Shown here piece after piece: positions 9,650 through 19,048 of a stretch of 64,000 nt of DNA. This DNA is from Pseudooceanicola algae (GTDB lineage Bacteria > Pseudomonadota > Alphaproteobacteria > Rhodobacterales > Rhodobacteraceae). A program made the position numbers and the translations under genes. Below the pieces are notes generated by a model, which made no database searches, was not told where the DNA came from, and was given only the letters and a program-made list of their open reading frames with translations. The stretch covers positions 1,646,001 through 1,710,000 of the forward strand of contig NZ_CP060436.1 in NCBI RefSeq assembly GCF_003590145.2, read 5' to 3'. Numbering within the stretch: position 1 is the first letter of the stretch; each line of letters begins with the position of its first letter.

Positions 9650-11548
9650 TCAGGCCTGCGGTTTCGGCTCGGCCCATTCCCAGGGGCGGGTGAAATTGCC
9701 CAGAAGCTGCACCAGCTTTTCATCATCGACATCGGCGCCGCGTCGCAGGCGGGCGGTCAGCCCGCGTTTCCGGTCATCGACGACCTCCTGCACGGTCACG
9801 TCCAGCCCGGCTTCGGCCAGGGCGGCATCATAGACCCGCTTGATGGCCTGCTTGCGCAGCTCGGGTTTGAAGACCTTGCCGACGGCGGTCTTGGGCAGTT
9901 CGGAAAGGATTTCCACATGCTTGGGGATCGCGGCGCGTTCGTGGACATGCACCTTGCAATGAGCCAGCAGTTCCTCTGGGGTGACATCGGCCCCGGCGAC
10001 CAGTTCGACATAGGCGCAGGGCAATTCACCGGCCCGGCTGTCGGGCTGGCCGATGGCGCCGGCAAAGGCGACGGCCTTGTGGGTCAAAAGGGCCTCTTCG
10101 ATCACGGCCGGGTCGATGTTGTGACCGCCCCGGATGATCAGGTCCTTGGCCCGTCCGGTGATGAACAGGTAGCCATCCGCATCCAGCCGCCCCAGGTCGC
10201 CCGTGCGCAGATACCGGTCGTAGTGGAACAGATCGGCGTTTTTCGCAGCCTCGGTATAGGTCGAACCGGCAAAGACGCCCGGGCTCGCGATGCAGATCTC
10301 GCCGACCTCGTCGACACCACATTCGCGCAGATCACCGTGGGAGTTGTCCAGAATGCGCACCTCGGTATAGGGCAGCGGCACCCCGACCGAGCCGAACTTG
10401 CGCTCGCCCATGTCCGGGTTGCAGGACACGAGGCAGGTCGCCTCGGTCAGACCGTAGCCTTCCAGGATCTTGACGCCTGCGGCCTCTTCGAAGCGGCGGA
10501 ACAATTCATGCGGCAGCGGGGCCGACCCGGAAAAGGCCAGCTTGACCGTCGACAGATCGGCATCCACCGGGCGCTGCATCAGCGCCGAAAAGGCCGTGGG
10601 CACGCCGGTGATGAAGGTGATCTTCCAGCGCTCGCAAAGTTTCCAGAAATTGTCGAAGACCCCGTCGCCGCGATAGCCCGCCGGGGTCGGCAGGACCACA
10701 TGGGCGCCTGAACTCGCCGCGCCCATCAGCATCACCTGGCAGGCAAAGACATGGAACAGCGGCAACGGGCACATGATGTTGTCTTCCTCGGAAAACAGCA
10801 GCGTCGCGCCGAGCCAGCCGTTGTAGACGATCCCCGAGGCAAGGTGCCGGGCGATCTTGGGCATACCCGTCGTTCCCCCCGTGTGGAAGAAGGCCACCAC
10901 ACGGTCTTCGGGATCATCGACAAAGGTCAGGTGATCGGGTTGCTTCGCCAGTTCCGCCGCGAACTGGCGGACATCCACATGCGACCGCCCCGGCATCTTC
11001 GGCCGCATCAGCGGCACCAGCCAGCTCTTGGGCGGCGAAAGATAGCGGTTCAGGTCGATCTCAAGGACGGTCTGCACATCGGGTGCATGGCGCACCGCTT
11101 CGGCCGTCTTCTGGGCCACGTCCGACCGGGGGAAGCTTTTCAGCGTGACCACCACCTTGGCCCCGGTTTCGCGCAGGATGGCTGCGATCTGTTCGGGCTC
11201 CAGCAGCGGGTTGATCGGGCTGACGATGCCCGCGACCATGCCGCCGAGCACCGCAAAGGCGGTCTCTGTCGTATTGGGCAGCAGCAGCGCCACCACGTCC
11301 TGCGGCCCGATTCCGAGACTGCGGAACAGGTTTGCCGTCCGGGTGACCCCCTGGGTCAGCTCGGCCCATTTCAGTGTCTCGGCGCGGGCTGCGGGTCCGG
11401 ATTCCAGCTGGAAGGACACGGCGTCATTGCCGGGATAGGCCGTTGCCGTCCGCGTCAGCATCTGGTGCACGGTCGCGGGCACGTCGCGCGCCGACCACGG
11501 CATCTCGCTGCCGAGGCGATCCGTCTCTTCTTTACCTGTAAAAGCCAA
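9650..11548 (-). CDS. Acyl-CoA synthetase (AMP-forming)
   Basis: A 632-residue adenylate-forming enzyme that activates a carboxylic acid as acyl-AMP and then acyl-CoA. Motifs: P-loop FFHTGGTTGMPKIA, ILEGYGLTEATCLVS (A5), YLRTGDLGRLDADGYLFITGRAKDLI (A8), and the catalytic Lys in PKTAVGKVFKPEL. The FadD-like substrate is not identifiable. The start codon is TTG with a strong GGGAGG about eight bases upstream; the next in-frame ATG is 14 codons in. The ABC exporter gene lies upstream on the same strand across a 284-bp gap without a supported gene. Confidence 0.93.
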   Translation of the reverse strand: MAFTGKEETDRLGSEMPWSARDVPATVHQMLTRTATAYPGNDAVSFQLESGPAARAETLKWAELTQGVTRTANLFRSLGIGPQDVVALLLPNTTETAFAVLGGMVAGIVSPINPLLEPEQIAAILRETGAKVVVTLKSFPRSDVAQKTAEAVRHAPDVQTVLEIDLNRYLSPPKSWLVPLMRPKMPGRSHVDVRQFAAELAKQPDHLTFVDDPEDRVVAFFHTGGTTGMPKIARHLASGIVYNGWLGATLLFSEEDNIMCPLPLFHVFACQVMLMGAASSGAHVVLPTPAGYRGDGVFDNFWKLCERWKITFITGVPTAFSALMQRPVDADLSTVKLAFSGSAPLPHELFRRFEEAAGVKILEGYGLTEATCLVSCNPDMGERKFGSVGVPLPYTEVRILDNSHGDLRECGVDEVGEICIASPGVFAGSTYTEAAKNADLFHYDRYLRTGDLGRLDADGYLFITGRAKDLIIRGGHNIDPAVIEEALLTHKAVAFAGAIGQPDSRAGELPCAYVELVAGADVTPEELLAHCKVHVHERAAIPKHVEILSELPKTAVGKVFKPELRKQAIKRVYDAALAEAGLDVTVQEVVDDRKRGLTARLRRGADVDDEKLVQLLGNFTRPWEWAEPKPQA

Positions 11549-11832
11549 TTGGTTTCCTCCCGTTCCGATCCCTTCTGCTCCTCCTCAGAAACATGTCAGG
11601 GACGGCTAAAGATTTTACGGACAGCGAAAATCCGCAAGTGTAACGCTGCGTTGACCTCTTCCGACGTGACGTTGCCACGGAAAGATCGACGGGCGCTACA
11701 GAAAGCTTGACCTGCCCCGCATGCCGCATCGGGCCGCCTGTCCGCCGCCCCTTGAACCACACCGAACAGCCGACAGGGCACCGGGCGCAGCCGGTCGCGG
11801 CCTTAGGCAAAGTCCGATGCCGGCGGCGCGGT

Positions 11833-13632
11833 TCAGACGCCCGAGCCGTCGGTGAACTGCAACCGCGCCAGCCGGGCATAAAGACCGCCTTCGGCGACAA
11901 GTTCATCGTGACTGCCTTCGGCGACGATCCGGCCTTCGTCCATGACGATGATCCGGTCGGCCTTCTTCACGGTGGCGAGACGATGCGCGACGATGACCGT
12001 GGTGCGCCCCTCTGCAAGCAGGTCGATGGCGTCCTGCACCAGGCGTTCGCTTTCTGCGTCCAGCGCGCTGGTGGCTTCGTCCAGCAGCAGCACCGGCGCA
12101 TCGCGCAGGATGGCGCGGGCAATGGCAATGCGTTGCTTCTGCCCCCCCGACAGCATCACGCCGCGCTCCCCCAGCGGACTGTCGTAGCCTTCGGGCAAGT
12201 TTCTGATGAAGGCATCGGCGGCGGCGGCGCGGGCGGCCTCTTCGACCTCGTCATCCGGGGCTTCGGGCCAGCCGAAGCGGATATTCTCGCGCGCCGTGGC
12301 GGCAAAGATCACCGGGTCCTGCGGCACCAGCGCGACCGACCGGCGGAAGGCGGCACGGGCCATGTCCTTCAGACCCACGCCGTCCAGCCGGACCTGACCC
12401 GATGCCGGGTCATAGAACCGCTGGATCATCTGGATGATCGTCGACTTGCCCGCGCCCGAGGGCCCGACCAGCGCCACGGTTTCGCCCGGGCGGATGCTCA
12501 GGCTGACATGATCCAGCGCCGCGACGCCCGGCCGCGAGGGATAGAAGAAGGACACGTTGTCGAAGGTGATCTCGCCCCGCATTGGCAACGGCGGATCGAT
12601 CGGGCGGGCCGGATCAAGCACCGTGTCGGTGACCGTCAGCAGCTCCACCAGCCGCTCGGTCGCGCCAGCGGCACGCTGCAATTCGCCCCAGATCTCGGAC
12701 AGGGCAGCGACTGCGCCCGATACCATGACCGCGTAGATCACGAATTGCACCAGCGCGCCCGACGACATCTGCCCGGCGCGCACATCCTGCGCCCCGATCC
12801 ACAGCACGCCGACGACGCCGCCGAAGACCAGGAAGATGACGATGGCGGTCATCAGCGCACGGGTCGTGATCCGCGACAGGGCCGAGCGATAGCTTTCCTC
12901 GGTCACCCGGTCGAAGGCCGCGCGGCTGAGTGCCTCGTGGGTGAAGGCCTGCACGGTCTGCACCGACAGCAGCGCCTCGGAGGCATTGCCCGACGAGGCC
13001 GCGATCCAGTCCTGGTTGGCCCGCGACAGGTGGCGCAAACGGCGGCCCAGGGTCAGGATCGGCACCACAACCAGCGGCACGATCAGCAGCGCCAGCCCGG
13101 TCAGCTTGGCCGAAGTCACCAGCATCAGCACCATGCCCCCCACCAGGATCAGCACGTTGCGCAGGGCGACCGACACCGAGGACCCGATAACCGACTGGAT
13201 CAGCGTGGTATCCGTGGTGATCCGGCTCAGCACCTCGCCGGTCATGGTGGTTTCGTAGAAGGCCGGGCTAAGGCCGATGACCCGCCCGAAGATCGACTTG
13301 CGGATATCGGCGACCACCCGTTCGCCCAACCGGGTGACCAGCGCGTAGCGCAGCCCCGTCCCCACCGCCAGAAGCGCCGCAATGCCGAGGGCGGCGGCGA
13401 AATACTGATCCAGCAGGTACAGGCTTTCGGAATTGAAATTGTCCACCACCCGGCGCACCGCCAGCGGCAGCACCAGCGAGACGGTCGCGGTCAGCACCAG
13501 CGCCGCGAAGGCGCCAGCCATCATGCCGCGATAAGGCCGCAGGTAGGGCCAGAGTTCACGCAGGGCACCGACTTGTCGCGATGGGTCACGGTCAAGGGCG
13601 GCGCTGTCCAGTGTCACGGGTCCTCGGGCCAC
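11833..13632 (-). CDS. ABC exporter, fused membrane and ATPase domains
   Basis: A 599-residue half-transporter of the MsbA/LmrA type. The N-terminal half has about six membrane segments, with a typical coupling region (SRITTDTTLIQSVIG). The ATPase half has Walker A GPSGAGKST, signature LSGGQKQR, Walker B VLLLDEATSALD and the H-loop in VAHRLATVKKAD. It should act as a homodimer exporting lipid or drug; the cargo is unknown. The start is GTG at 13632 with GGAGG five bases upstream; the frame stays open for another kilobase, but that stretch is antisense to other genes. Confidence 0.93.
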   Translation of the reverse strand: MARGPVTLDSAALDRDPSRQVGALRELWPYLRPYRGMMAGAFAALVLTATVSLVLPLAVRRVVDNFNSESLYLLDQYFAAALGIAALLAVGTGLRYALVTRLGERVVADIRKSIFGRVIGLSPAFYETTMTGEVLSRITTDTTLIQSVIGSSVSVALRNVLILVGGMVLMLVTSAKLTGLALLIVPLVVVPILTLGRRLRHLSRANQDWIAASSGNASEALLSVQTVQAFTHEALSRAAFDRVTEESYRSALSRITTRALMTAIVIFLVFGGVVGVLWIGAQDVRAGQMSSGALVQFVIYAVMVSGAVAALSEIWGELQRAAGATERLVELLTVTDTVLDPARPIDPPLPMRGEITFDNVSFFYPSRPGVAALDHVSLSIRPGETVALVGPSGAGKSTIIQMIQRFYDPASGQVRLDGVGLKDMARAAFRRSVALVPQDPVIFAATARENIRFGWPEAPDDEVEEAARAAAADAFIRNLPEGYDSPLGERGVMLSGGQKQRIAIARAILRDAPVLLLDEATSALDAESERLVQDAIDLLAEGRTTVIVAHRLATVKKADRIIVMDEGRIVAEGSHDELVAEGGLYARLARLQFTDGSGV

Positions 13633-13974
13633 GGCAGCCTCCAATATTTCAGCAGAGGTTTCATGACCGCGCAGGCCCCCGGGGTCAAGGTAATGGCGGG
13701 AATTGCCGCGCAAACGGTCACTTTGTCCCGCCCCCGCCACGGTCGCACCGCCAGAAGGCGCCTGCAGGCGCAACCTCCTTGACCTCGCACGGCGGAAAGT
13801 TGTTTCCCTACATACGATATTTGGTCGGGCGATCTGGCGATGGTCGACGCCCGACGGGGCACCCGCCGGTCCGAGGACAGCCGGGACCGACGGAACAGTT
13901 GAGCCGGGGCGCATTCCGTGCCTCACTGACGAAACACTGCGGCGGGGCCGCTGACGAAGGGGGGCGAGGACAGC
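13633..13974. other. Divergent intergenic region, ABC exporter / NicA-like
   Basis: These 342 bp separate two divergently transcribed units and must hold both promoters. The short frames inside have no protein-like sequence. No clear palindrome or copy of the TTACG/GTAAC operator-like sequences found at 18.05 and 19.93 kb was seen. Confidence 0.5.
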
Positions 13975-14460
13975 GTGCGCAAGGCGATAACCTTGACGGT
14001 GAACGGAAAATCCCGTCCCGCCGATGTCGATACCAACCTGTCGCTGCTGGATCTTCTGCGCGCGGAGCTTGGCCTCCGGGGGCCGAAATACGGCTGTGGG
14101 ATGGCGCAATGTGGTGCCTGCACCGTGCTGATCGACGAGGTCCCCGCCCGCGCCTGCATGCTGCGCGCCGCCCGCATCGATGGCGCTGCGGTCACCACGC
14201 TGGAAGGGCTGGCAGATGCGGAGACCGGCGCGCTGCACCCGGTCCAGCAGGGGTTCCTGAAGGCCGAGGGCGCGCAATGCGGATACTGCCTGAACGGGAT
14301 GGTCATGACGGCCGTGGCGCTGCTGCGCCGGACCCCCGACCCCAGCGACGCCCTGATCCGGGACGCCCTGCGCCACAACATCTGCCGCTGCGGCGCGCAT
14401 CTTGAAATCGTCGCCTCGGTCCGCGAAGCCGCCAGGCTGCTGCGGGGTGCCGATGTCTGA
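13975..14460 (+). CDS. (2Fe-2S) subunit of a NicA/IorA-like molybdenum hydroxylase
   Basis: A 161-residue small subunit of the xanthine oxidase family. A plant-type [2Fe-2S] cluster is bound by Cys41, 46, 49 and 61 (KYGCGMAQCGAC). A second cluster on the helical half is bound by Cys102, 105, 137 and 139 (QCGYC, CRCGAH). It passes electrons from the molybdenum centre of the partner subunit. The start is GTG at 13975 with AGGA four bases before. Size and partner match NicA, the small subunit of nicotinate hydroxylase from Pseudomonas putida, but the substrate cannot be inferred from this subunit. Confidence 0.93.
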   Translation: MRKAITLTVNGKSRPADVDTNLSLLDLLRAELGLRGPKYGCGMAQCGACTVLIDEVPARACMLRAARIDGAAVTTLEGLADAETGALHPVQQGFLKAEGAQCGYCLNGMVMTAVALLRRTPDPSDALIRDALRHNICRCGAHLEIVASVREAARLLRGADV

Positions 14461-14511
14461 CCGCCTGCCTGCGCCCCTGCCCGGCGCCCCCCGCAAATGC
14501 AAGGCCCGCCC

Positions 14512-17500
14512 ATGCCGCTGACGATCTACCGCGAGACGGCAACCGGTCGCGAGACCTTCCTGATCCTCGACACCGATGGCACCGCCCGTGGCTTCAACGG
14601 TCATGTCGATCTTGGCACCGGCATCGAAACCGCGCTGGCCCAGATCATCGCAGAGGAGCTTGACCTGCCCCTTGCGGCCGTCGCCGTGATCCTCGGGCAT
14701 ACGGCCAGCACGCCGGACCAGGGGCCCACCATCGCCTCTGAAACCATCCAGATCACCGCCCGGCCGCTGCGCATCGCCGCCGCCCAGGCGCGGCTCTGGC
14801 TGGTCGAAGCCGCCGCACTACGCTTCAACGCGCCCGCCTCGGAGGTCGAGACCGACAGTGGCGCCCTGCGTCATGGCGATCACACGCTTCCCTACGCCGC
14901 GCTGCTGACCGGGGATGCCGCCCTGACGCTGGACGAGAACACGCCGGTCAAGGATCCCTCCGCCTATCGCGTCGTGGGCCGCCCGGCCCCGCGCCGCGAC
15001 CTGCCGGCCAAGCTGCGGGGCGAGTTCGACTATATCCAGGATGTGCGCCTGCCCGGCATGTTGCATGGGCATGTGATCCGCCCGCCCTATGCGGGGCGGG
15101 ATTCGGGCGATTTCATCGGTCGGTCGCTGCGCGGTTACGATGAGGCGGCCATCGCCGGGCAGGACGGATTCGTCGCGGTCCATGCCCAGGGCGATTTCCT
15201 GGCCGTTCTGGCCACCAGCGCCGCCCGCGCCCGTATCCTCGCCGAGGCCCTGCCGGTACATTGGGCCCTGCCGCCCGAATTGCCCGACATGGAAGCCCGC
15301 GACGACACGATTCGCGCCCAGCCATCGACCCCGCGCCTGCTGGAACAGACCGGCGACATCGACCGCGCCCTGAGCGAAGGCCCGTGCCTTGAGCGGACCT
15401 ATTCCTGGCCCTGGCACATGCATGGCACGCTGGGGCCCTCCTGCGCCCTGGCGGATTGGAACGCGGGCCAGCCGATTGTCTGGTCGGGCACCCAGAACCC
15501 GCATATGCTGCGCGCCGACCTTGCCCAGTTGACCGAACTGCCCGAAACCTCGATCGAGGTCCGCCGCCACCAGGCCGCCGGCTGCTACGGCCGCAATTGC
15601 GCCGACGATGTGGCGGGCGATGCCCTGCTGCTGGCGCGGGCCTCGGGCCGCCCGGTCTCGGTCCAGCTGACCCGCGCACAGGAAACCCTGTGGGAGCCCA
15701 AGGGCGCGGCCCAGGTGATGCAGGTTGCAGGCGCGCTGAAGGGCGGCGACTTCCACGCCTACAGGCACGACAGCTGGTATCCCTCCAACCGCGGCCCCAA
15801 CCTGGCGCTGTTGCTGACCGGACGGATCTCGCCCGAGCCGCGCCCCTCGGACATGGGTGACCGGACGATCATCCCGCCCTATCGGATCCCGCACAAGCGC
15901 ATCACCGTGCATGACATGGCCCCCATCGTGCGCGCGGCCTGGCTGCGTGGGGTCTCGGCCCTGCCCAATACCTTTGCCCATGAAAGCTTTACCGACGAAC
16001 TGGCGACAGAGGCGGGCGAGGATCCGGTCGCCTTCCGCCTGCGTCACCTCGACGATCCCCGCGCCGCGCGGCTGATCCGCGAAACGGCCGAAAAGGCCGG
16101 TTGGGAGGCGCGCAGCGGCCCGCGCCTGCGCCGCGACGGGCGCATGGCCTATGGGCAGGGCTTTGCCTTTGCCACCTATGTGCATGGCCCCTTCCCCGGC
16201 ACTGCCGCCGCCGCCGCCGCCTGGGTCGCGGATGTCGCCGTCGACACGGTGACCGGCGAGGTCACCCTGACCCGCGTCGCCATCGGCCAGGATCAGGGGC
16301 TGGTCATCAACCCCGACGGCGTGCGCCAGCAGATCCACGGCAACGTGATCCAGACCGCCTCACGCGTGCTGCAGGAAGAGGTCAGCTTTGACGCCATTTC
16401 TGTCAGCGACCGCAGCTTTGCCGATTACCCGGTGGCGGGCTTTGCAACCCTTCCCGAGATCCGCAGCCATATCATCGCCGAACCATCGGACCCGCCGCTC
16501 GGCACCGGCGAAAGCGCCGCCGTGCCGGCCGCCGCCGCCATCGCCAATGCGATCTTCGACGCGACCGGGGTACGGATGCGCGCCGCCCCCTTCACACCCG
16601 AAAAGATGCGCGCGGCGCTCGGCGTGTCCGATGCCCCGACACCCATTGCGCCCCCGGCCCGCCAACCCCGCCTCCGTCGCAAGCTCGCGCTTCTGGGCGG
16701 GATCGCCACCCTTGCGGGGCTCGGCCTGTCCCTGCTGCCCGGAGCCCGCGCGATTGCGCCCGCGCCCGCGCCTGCCGCGACACTTTACAGCGCCGAAACC
16801 CTGAGCCGCGGAGAGCAGCTTTTCGCGCTTGGCAATTGCGCGGCCTGTCACACCGCGCCGGGCGGCATCGCCAATGCCGGGGGGCGGATGATGCAGACGC
16901 CCTTTGGCACGCTGGCATCGACCAACCTGACGCCGGATGCAGAGACAGGCTTGGGCAACTGGTCCTATGCCGCCTTCGCCCGCGCCATGCGGCAGGGGAT
17001 TTCCCGCGACGGACGGCACCTTTACCCGGCCTTCCCCTATACCAGCTTCGCCCGCATGACCGACCCGGATCTGCAGGCGCTATACGCCTATCTGCAAACG
17101 CTGGAGCCAGTGCGGGCCGAAACCGCTGCGGCACAGATGCGGGTGCCCCGGACCGTACTGCCGCTCTGGAACATGCTGAACCTCGACGCGACGCCGCTGG
17201 TGCCGGAACCCGCGCAGGATGCGGAATGGAACCGGGGGCGCTATCTGGTTGAGACCGTCGGTCATTGTTCCGCCTGCCACACGCCGCGCACGGCCCTCGG
17301 GGCGGAATCCAAGGCCGCGCTCTCCGGCGCCGAGGTCGATGGCTGGTTCGCCCCGCCCCTTGCCGGCATGGCCGCCGGAGCCCGTGGCTGGGATGCGGCC
17401 AGCCTGCGCAGCTATCTGTCGACCGGTGTCGCGCCCGGCCTTTCGGCCGCCTCCGGCCCGATGGCCGAGGTGGTGGCAGGCCTTGCAACCCTGCCCGAGA

Positions 17501-17871
17501 GCGACATTGCCGCCATGGCGACCTATCTGGCGAGCCAGGTCAGCGGCGCCGCCACCCCCTTGCCGCAGCAGGTTGCCCCGCAGCCCGATCGCATGCACCG
17601 GATCTATGAAAGCGCATGTGCCAGCTGCCATGAGCCGGTCTTTCCCGACAGCGCCAGCGTGGCCCAGGTCCCGCTTGGCGCGGCCCCGGCCCTGCGCGCG
17701 CCCAGCGCGGCGGCGGCGATCCGCAGCATCACCGATGGGCTGCGCGGCCCCGATGGCACGTCCCTGCGCGACATGCCCGCATTTGCGCAAGAACTGTCGA
17801 CGCCGGATATTGCCGCCCTCGCCCGCTATCTACGCCAACGCTATGCGGCGGATCTGCCCGCCTGGGATTAG
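14512..17871 (+). CDS. NicB-like molybdopterin hydroxylase fused to triheme cytochrome c
   Basis: A 1119-residue protein. Residues 1 to about 715 form the molybdopterin part (NGHVDLGTGIETALAQI near the start; GTGESAAVPAAAA with the catalytic-type Glu near the end). A hydrophobic helix at about 724-745 is followed by three c-type heme sites: CAACH (Cys776), CSACH (Cys919) and CASCH (Cys1036). The domain order equals NicB of nicotinate hydroxylase, in which electrons leave through the cytochrome to the respiratory chain. The heme part must be periplasmic and the molybdenum part is probably cytoplasmic. An ATG at 14497 lacks a ribosome site; 14512 has AAGG seven bases upstream. Possible substrates are an N-heterocycle or an aromatic aldehyde. 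Confidence 0.9.
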   Translation: MPLTIYRETATGRETFLILDTDGTARGFNGHVDLGTGIETALAQIIAEELDLPLAAVAVILGHTASTPDQGPTIASETIQITARPLRIAAAQARLWLVEAAALRFNAPASEVETDSGALRHGDHTLPYAALLTGDAALTLDENTPVKDPSAYRVVGRPAPRRDLPAKLRGEFDYIQDVRLPGMLHGHVIRPPYAGRDSGDFIGRSLRGYDEAAIAGQDGFVAVHAQGDFLAVLATSAARARILAEALPVHWALPPELPDMEARDDTIRAQPSTPRLLEQTGDIDRALSEGPCLERTYSWPWHMHGTLGPSCALADWNAGQPIVWSGTQNPHMLRADLAQLTELPETSIEVRRHQAAGCYGRNCADDVAGDALLLARASGRPVSVQLTRAQETLWEPKGAAQVMQVAGALKGGDFHAYRHDSWYPSNRGPNLALLLTGRISPEPRPSDMGDRTIIPPYRIPHKRITVHDMAPIVRAAWLRGVSALPNTFAHESFTDELATEAGEDPVAFRLRHLDDPRAARLIRETAEKAGWEARSGPRLRRDGRMAYGQGFAFATYVHGPFPGTAAAAAAWVADVAVDTVTGEVTLTRVAIGQDQGLVINPDGVRQQIHGNVIQTASRVLQEEVSFDAISVSDRSFADYPVAGFATLPEIRSHIIAEPSDPPLGTGESAAVPAAAAIANAIFDATGVRMRAAPFTPEKMRAALGVSDAPTPIAPPARQPRLRRKLALLGGIATLAGLGLSLLPGARAIAPAPAPAATLYSAETLSRGEQLFALGNCAACHTAPGGIANAGGRMMQTPFGTLASTNLTPDAETGLGNWSYAAFARAMRQGISRDGRHLYPAFPYTSFARMTDPDLQALYAYLQTLEPVRAETAAAQMRVPRTVLPLWNMLNLDATPLVPEPAQDAEWNRGRYLVETVGHCSACHTPRTALGAESKAALSGAEVDGWFAPPLAGMAAGARGWDAASLRSYLSTGVAPGLSAASGPMAEVVAGLATLPESDIAAMATYLASQVSGAATPLPQQVAPQPDRMHRIYESACASCHEPVFPDSASVAQVPLGAAPALRAPSAAAAIRSITDGLRGPDGTSLRDMPAFAQELSTPDIAALARYLRQRYAADLPAWD

Positions 17872-18047
17872 GCGCGGATTGGCCGGGCATGCGTCACGGC
17901 AAAGACCCGGCCGCTTGGGCCACTTGCCCCGTTCCCCGGCAGCCTGACGCATTTTTCACCGTCAGACCCAATTTGCGAACCACTTCCCGGCAGAAACCCT
18001 GCAGAAGGCTTGCCGGAAAATGCCGACTCGGGATTACTTCAATAATC

Positions 18048-18065
18048 ACGTAACATGTAACGTAA
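18048..18065. promoter_or_regulatory. Near-palindromic operator candidate before the panE-like gene
   Basis: On the minus strand this reads TTACGTTACATGTTACGT. The 16-bp core ACGTAACATGTAACGT is a palindrome apart from one symmetrical pair. It ends 8 bp before the panE-like start. It matches a site at 19925-19942 at 13 of 18 positions, and shares the 9-mer TCACGTAAC with the marR-TRAP divergent region. A MarR-type operator is a reasonable reading (inference). Confidence 0.45.
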
Positions 18066-18073
18066 GGGCGAAG

Positions 18074-19048
18074 ATGCTCCGACCTTCCATCGCCATTCTG
18101 GGCGCCGGCGCCATCGGATCGCTGCTGGCCGCACGCCTTGCGGCCGCCGGATCGGATGTGACGCTGGTGGCGCGGGGACCGCGTCTGGCGCAGATCCGGG
18201 CCGAGGGCCTGAAGATCCGCGATCTGGACGGGCCGCGCGCCATCACCCTTCCGGTGACAGAGGCCTTGCGCAGCCCTGTCAGTGTCCTATTCCTCTGCGT
18301 CAAGGGCCCGGCGATCGAAGCGGCCCTGCGCGGCAACCTCGACGGCATCGGGCCGGACACCCGGATCGTGCCGCTGGTCAATGGCATCCCCTGGTGGTTC
18401 TTCGACGATCTCGGCCACCCGGTACGCGCCGTCGACCCGGACGGCGCGCTTTTCCGACTGGTGCCGTTCCAGCAGATTGTCGGCGCTGTCACCATGATGA
18501 CCGCCGGATTCGAGCCCGATGGCACCGTGGTTTCGACCATTCCGCATTTTCTGGCGCTTGGCCCCACCATCCCCGACGGCCCCCGCCCCGTCGACCTGGC
18601 CGATGAACTGACCGCCGCCGGCATTGCGCTGGACCGGGCCGATTACATCCGCCCGCTGGTCTGGGAAAAGCTGGCGCTGAACGCGGCGACCAACCCGCTG
18701 TCGGCCCTCACGGGTCAGACGCTGGCGCAGATCGCCGCCGACCCGGCGTCCTGCACCCGCGCCACGGCGCTGGCCCGCGAGATCGAGGTGCTTTCCGCCG
18801 CCTATGGCAATCCCATCGTGGTCAGCGACAGCCTTGCCGCGCGCCTGACCAAGGCGGGGGCTTTCCGCACCTCGATGTTGCAGGACGCCGAGGCCGGGCG
18901 GGCGCTGGAACTTGCCCCGATCACCCACGCACCGCTGGAGCTTGCCGGGGCGCGGGGTGTCGCCATGCCCGAAACCGCCCGCCTTCTTGCCGACCTTCAG
19001 GCCGTACGCCCGACCCAGACCCTCAGCTTCCAGGACATTCCCTCATGA
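18074..19048 (+). CDS. 2-dehydropantoate 2-reductase family protein (PanE/ApbA-like)
   Basis: About 324 residues. The NADP-binding N-terminus reads SIAILGAGAIGSLLAARLAAAG and the C-terminal helical domain contains VWEKLALNAATNPLSAL, with the family's Lys and Asn. The classical reaction is NADPH reduction of ketopantoate in pantothenate synthesis, but many paralogues reduce other 2-keto acids. The linkage to an aldolase and a catabolic operon suggests a catabolic role here (inference). The ATG at 18074 begins the conserved fold; an upstream in-frame ATG at 18020 precedes the operator candidate. Its stop overlaps the aldolase start. Confidence 0.88.
   Translation: MLRPSIAILGAGAIGSLLAARLAAAGSDVTLVARGPRLAQIRAEGLKIRDLDGPRAITLPVTEALRSPVSVLFLCVKGPAIEAALRGNLDGIGPDTRIVPLVNGIPWWFFDDLGHPVRAVDPDGALFRLVPFQQIVGAVTMMTAGFEPDGTVVSTIPHFLALGPTIPDGPRPVDLADELTAAGIALDRADYIRPLVWEKLALNAATNPLSALTGQTLAQIAADPASCTRATALAREIEVLSAAYGNPIVVSDSLAARLTKAGAFRTSMLQDAEAGRALELAPITHAPLELAGARGVAMPETARLLADLQAVRPTQTLSFQDIPS

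Noticed and set aside
11707-13782. 691-codon plus-strand frame
   Set aside because: Lies antisense to the ABC exporter, whose motifs are unmistakable.
13614-13862. Short minus-strand frame in the divergent region at 13.7 kb
   Set aside because: Arg/Pro/Ala-rich composition without a family; overlaps the ABC start in another frame.
13633-14700. N-terminal extension of about 355 codons on the ABC exporter frame
   Set aside because: It is antisense to the NicA-like and NicB-like genes and has no transporter-like sequence; a GTG with GGAGG at 13632 fits the start.
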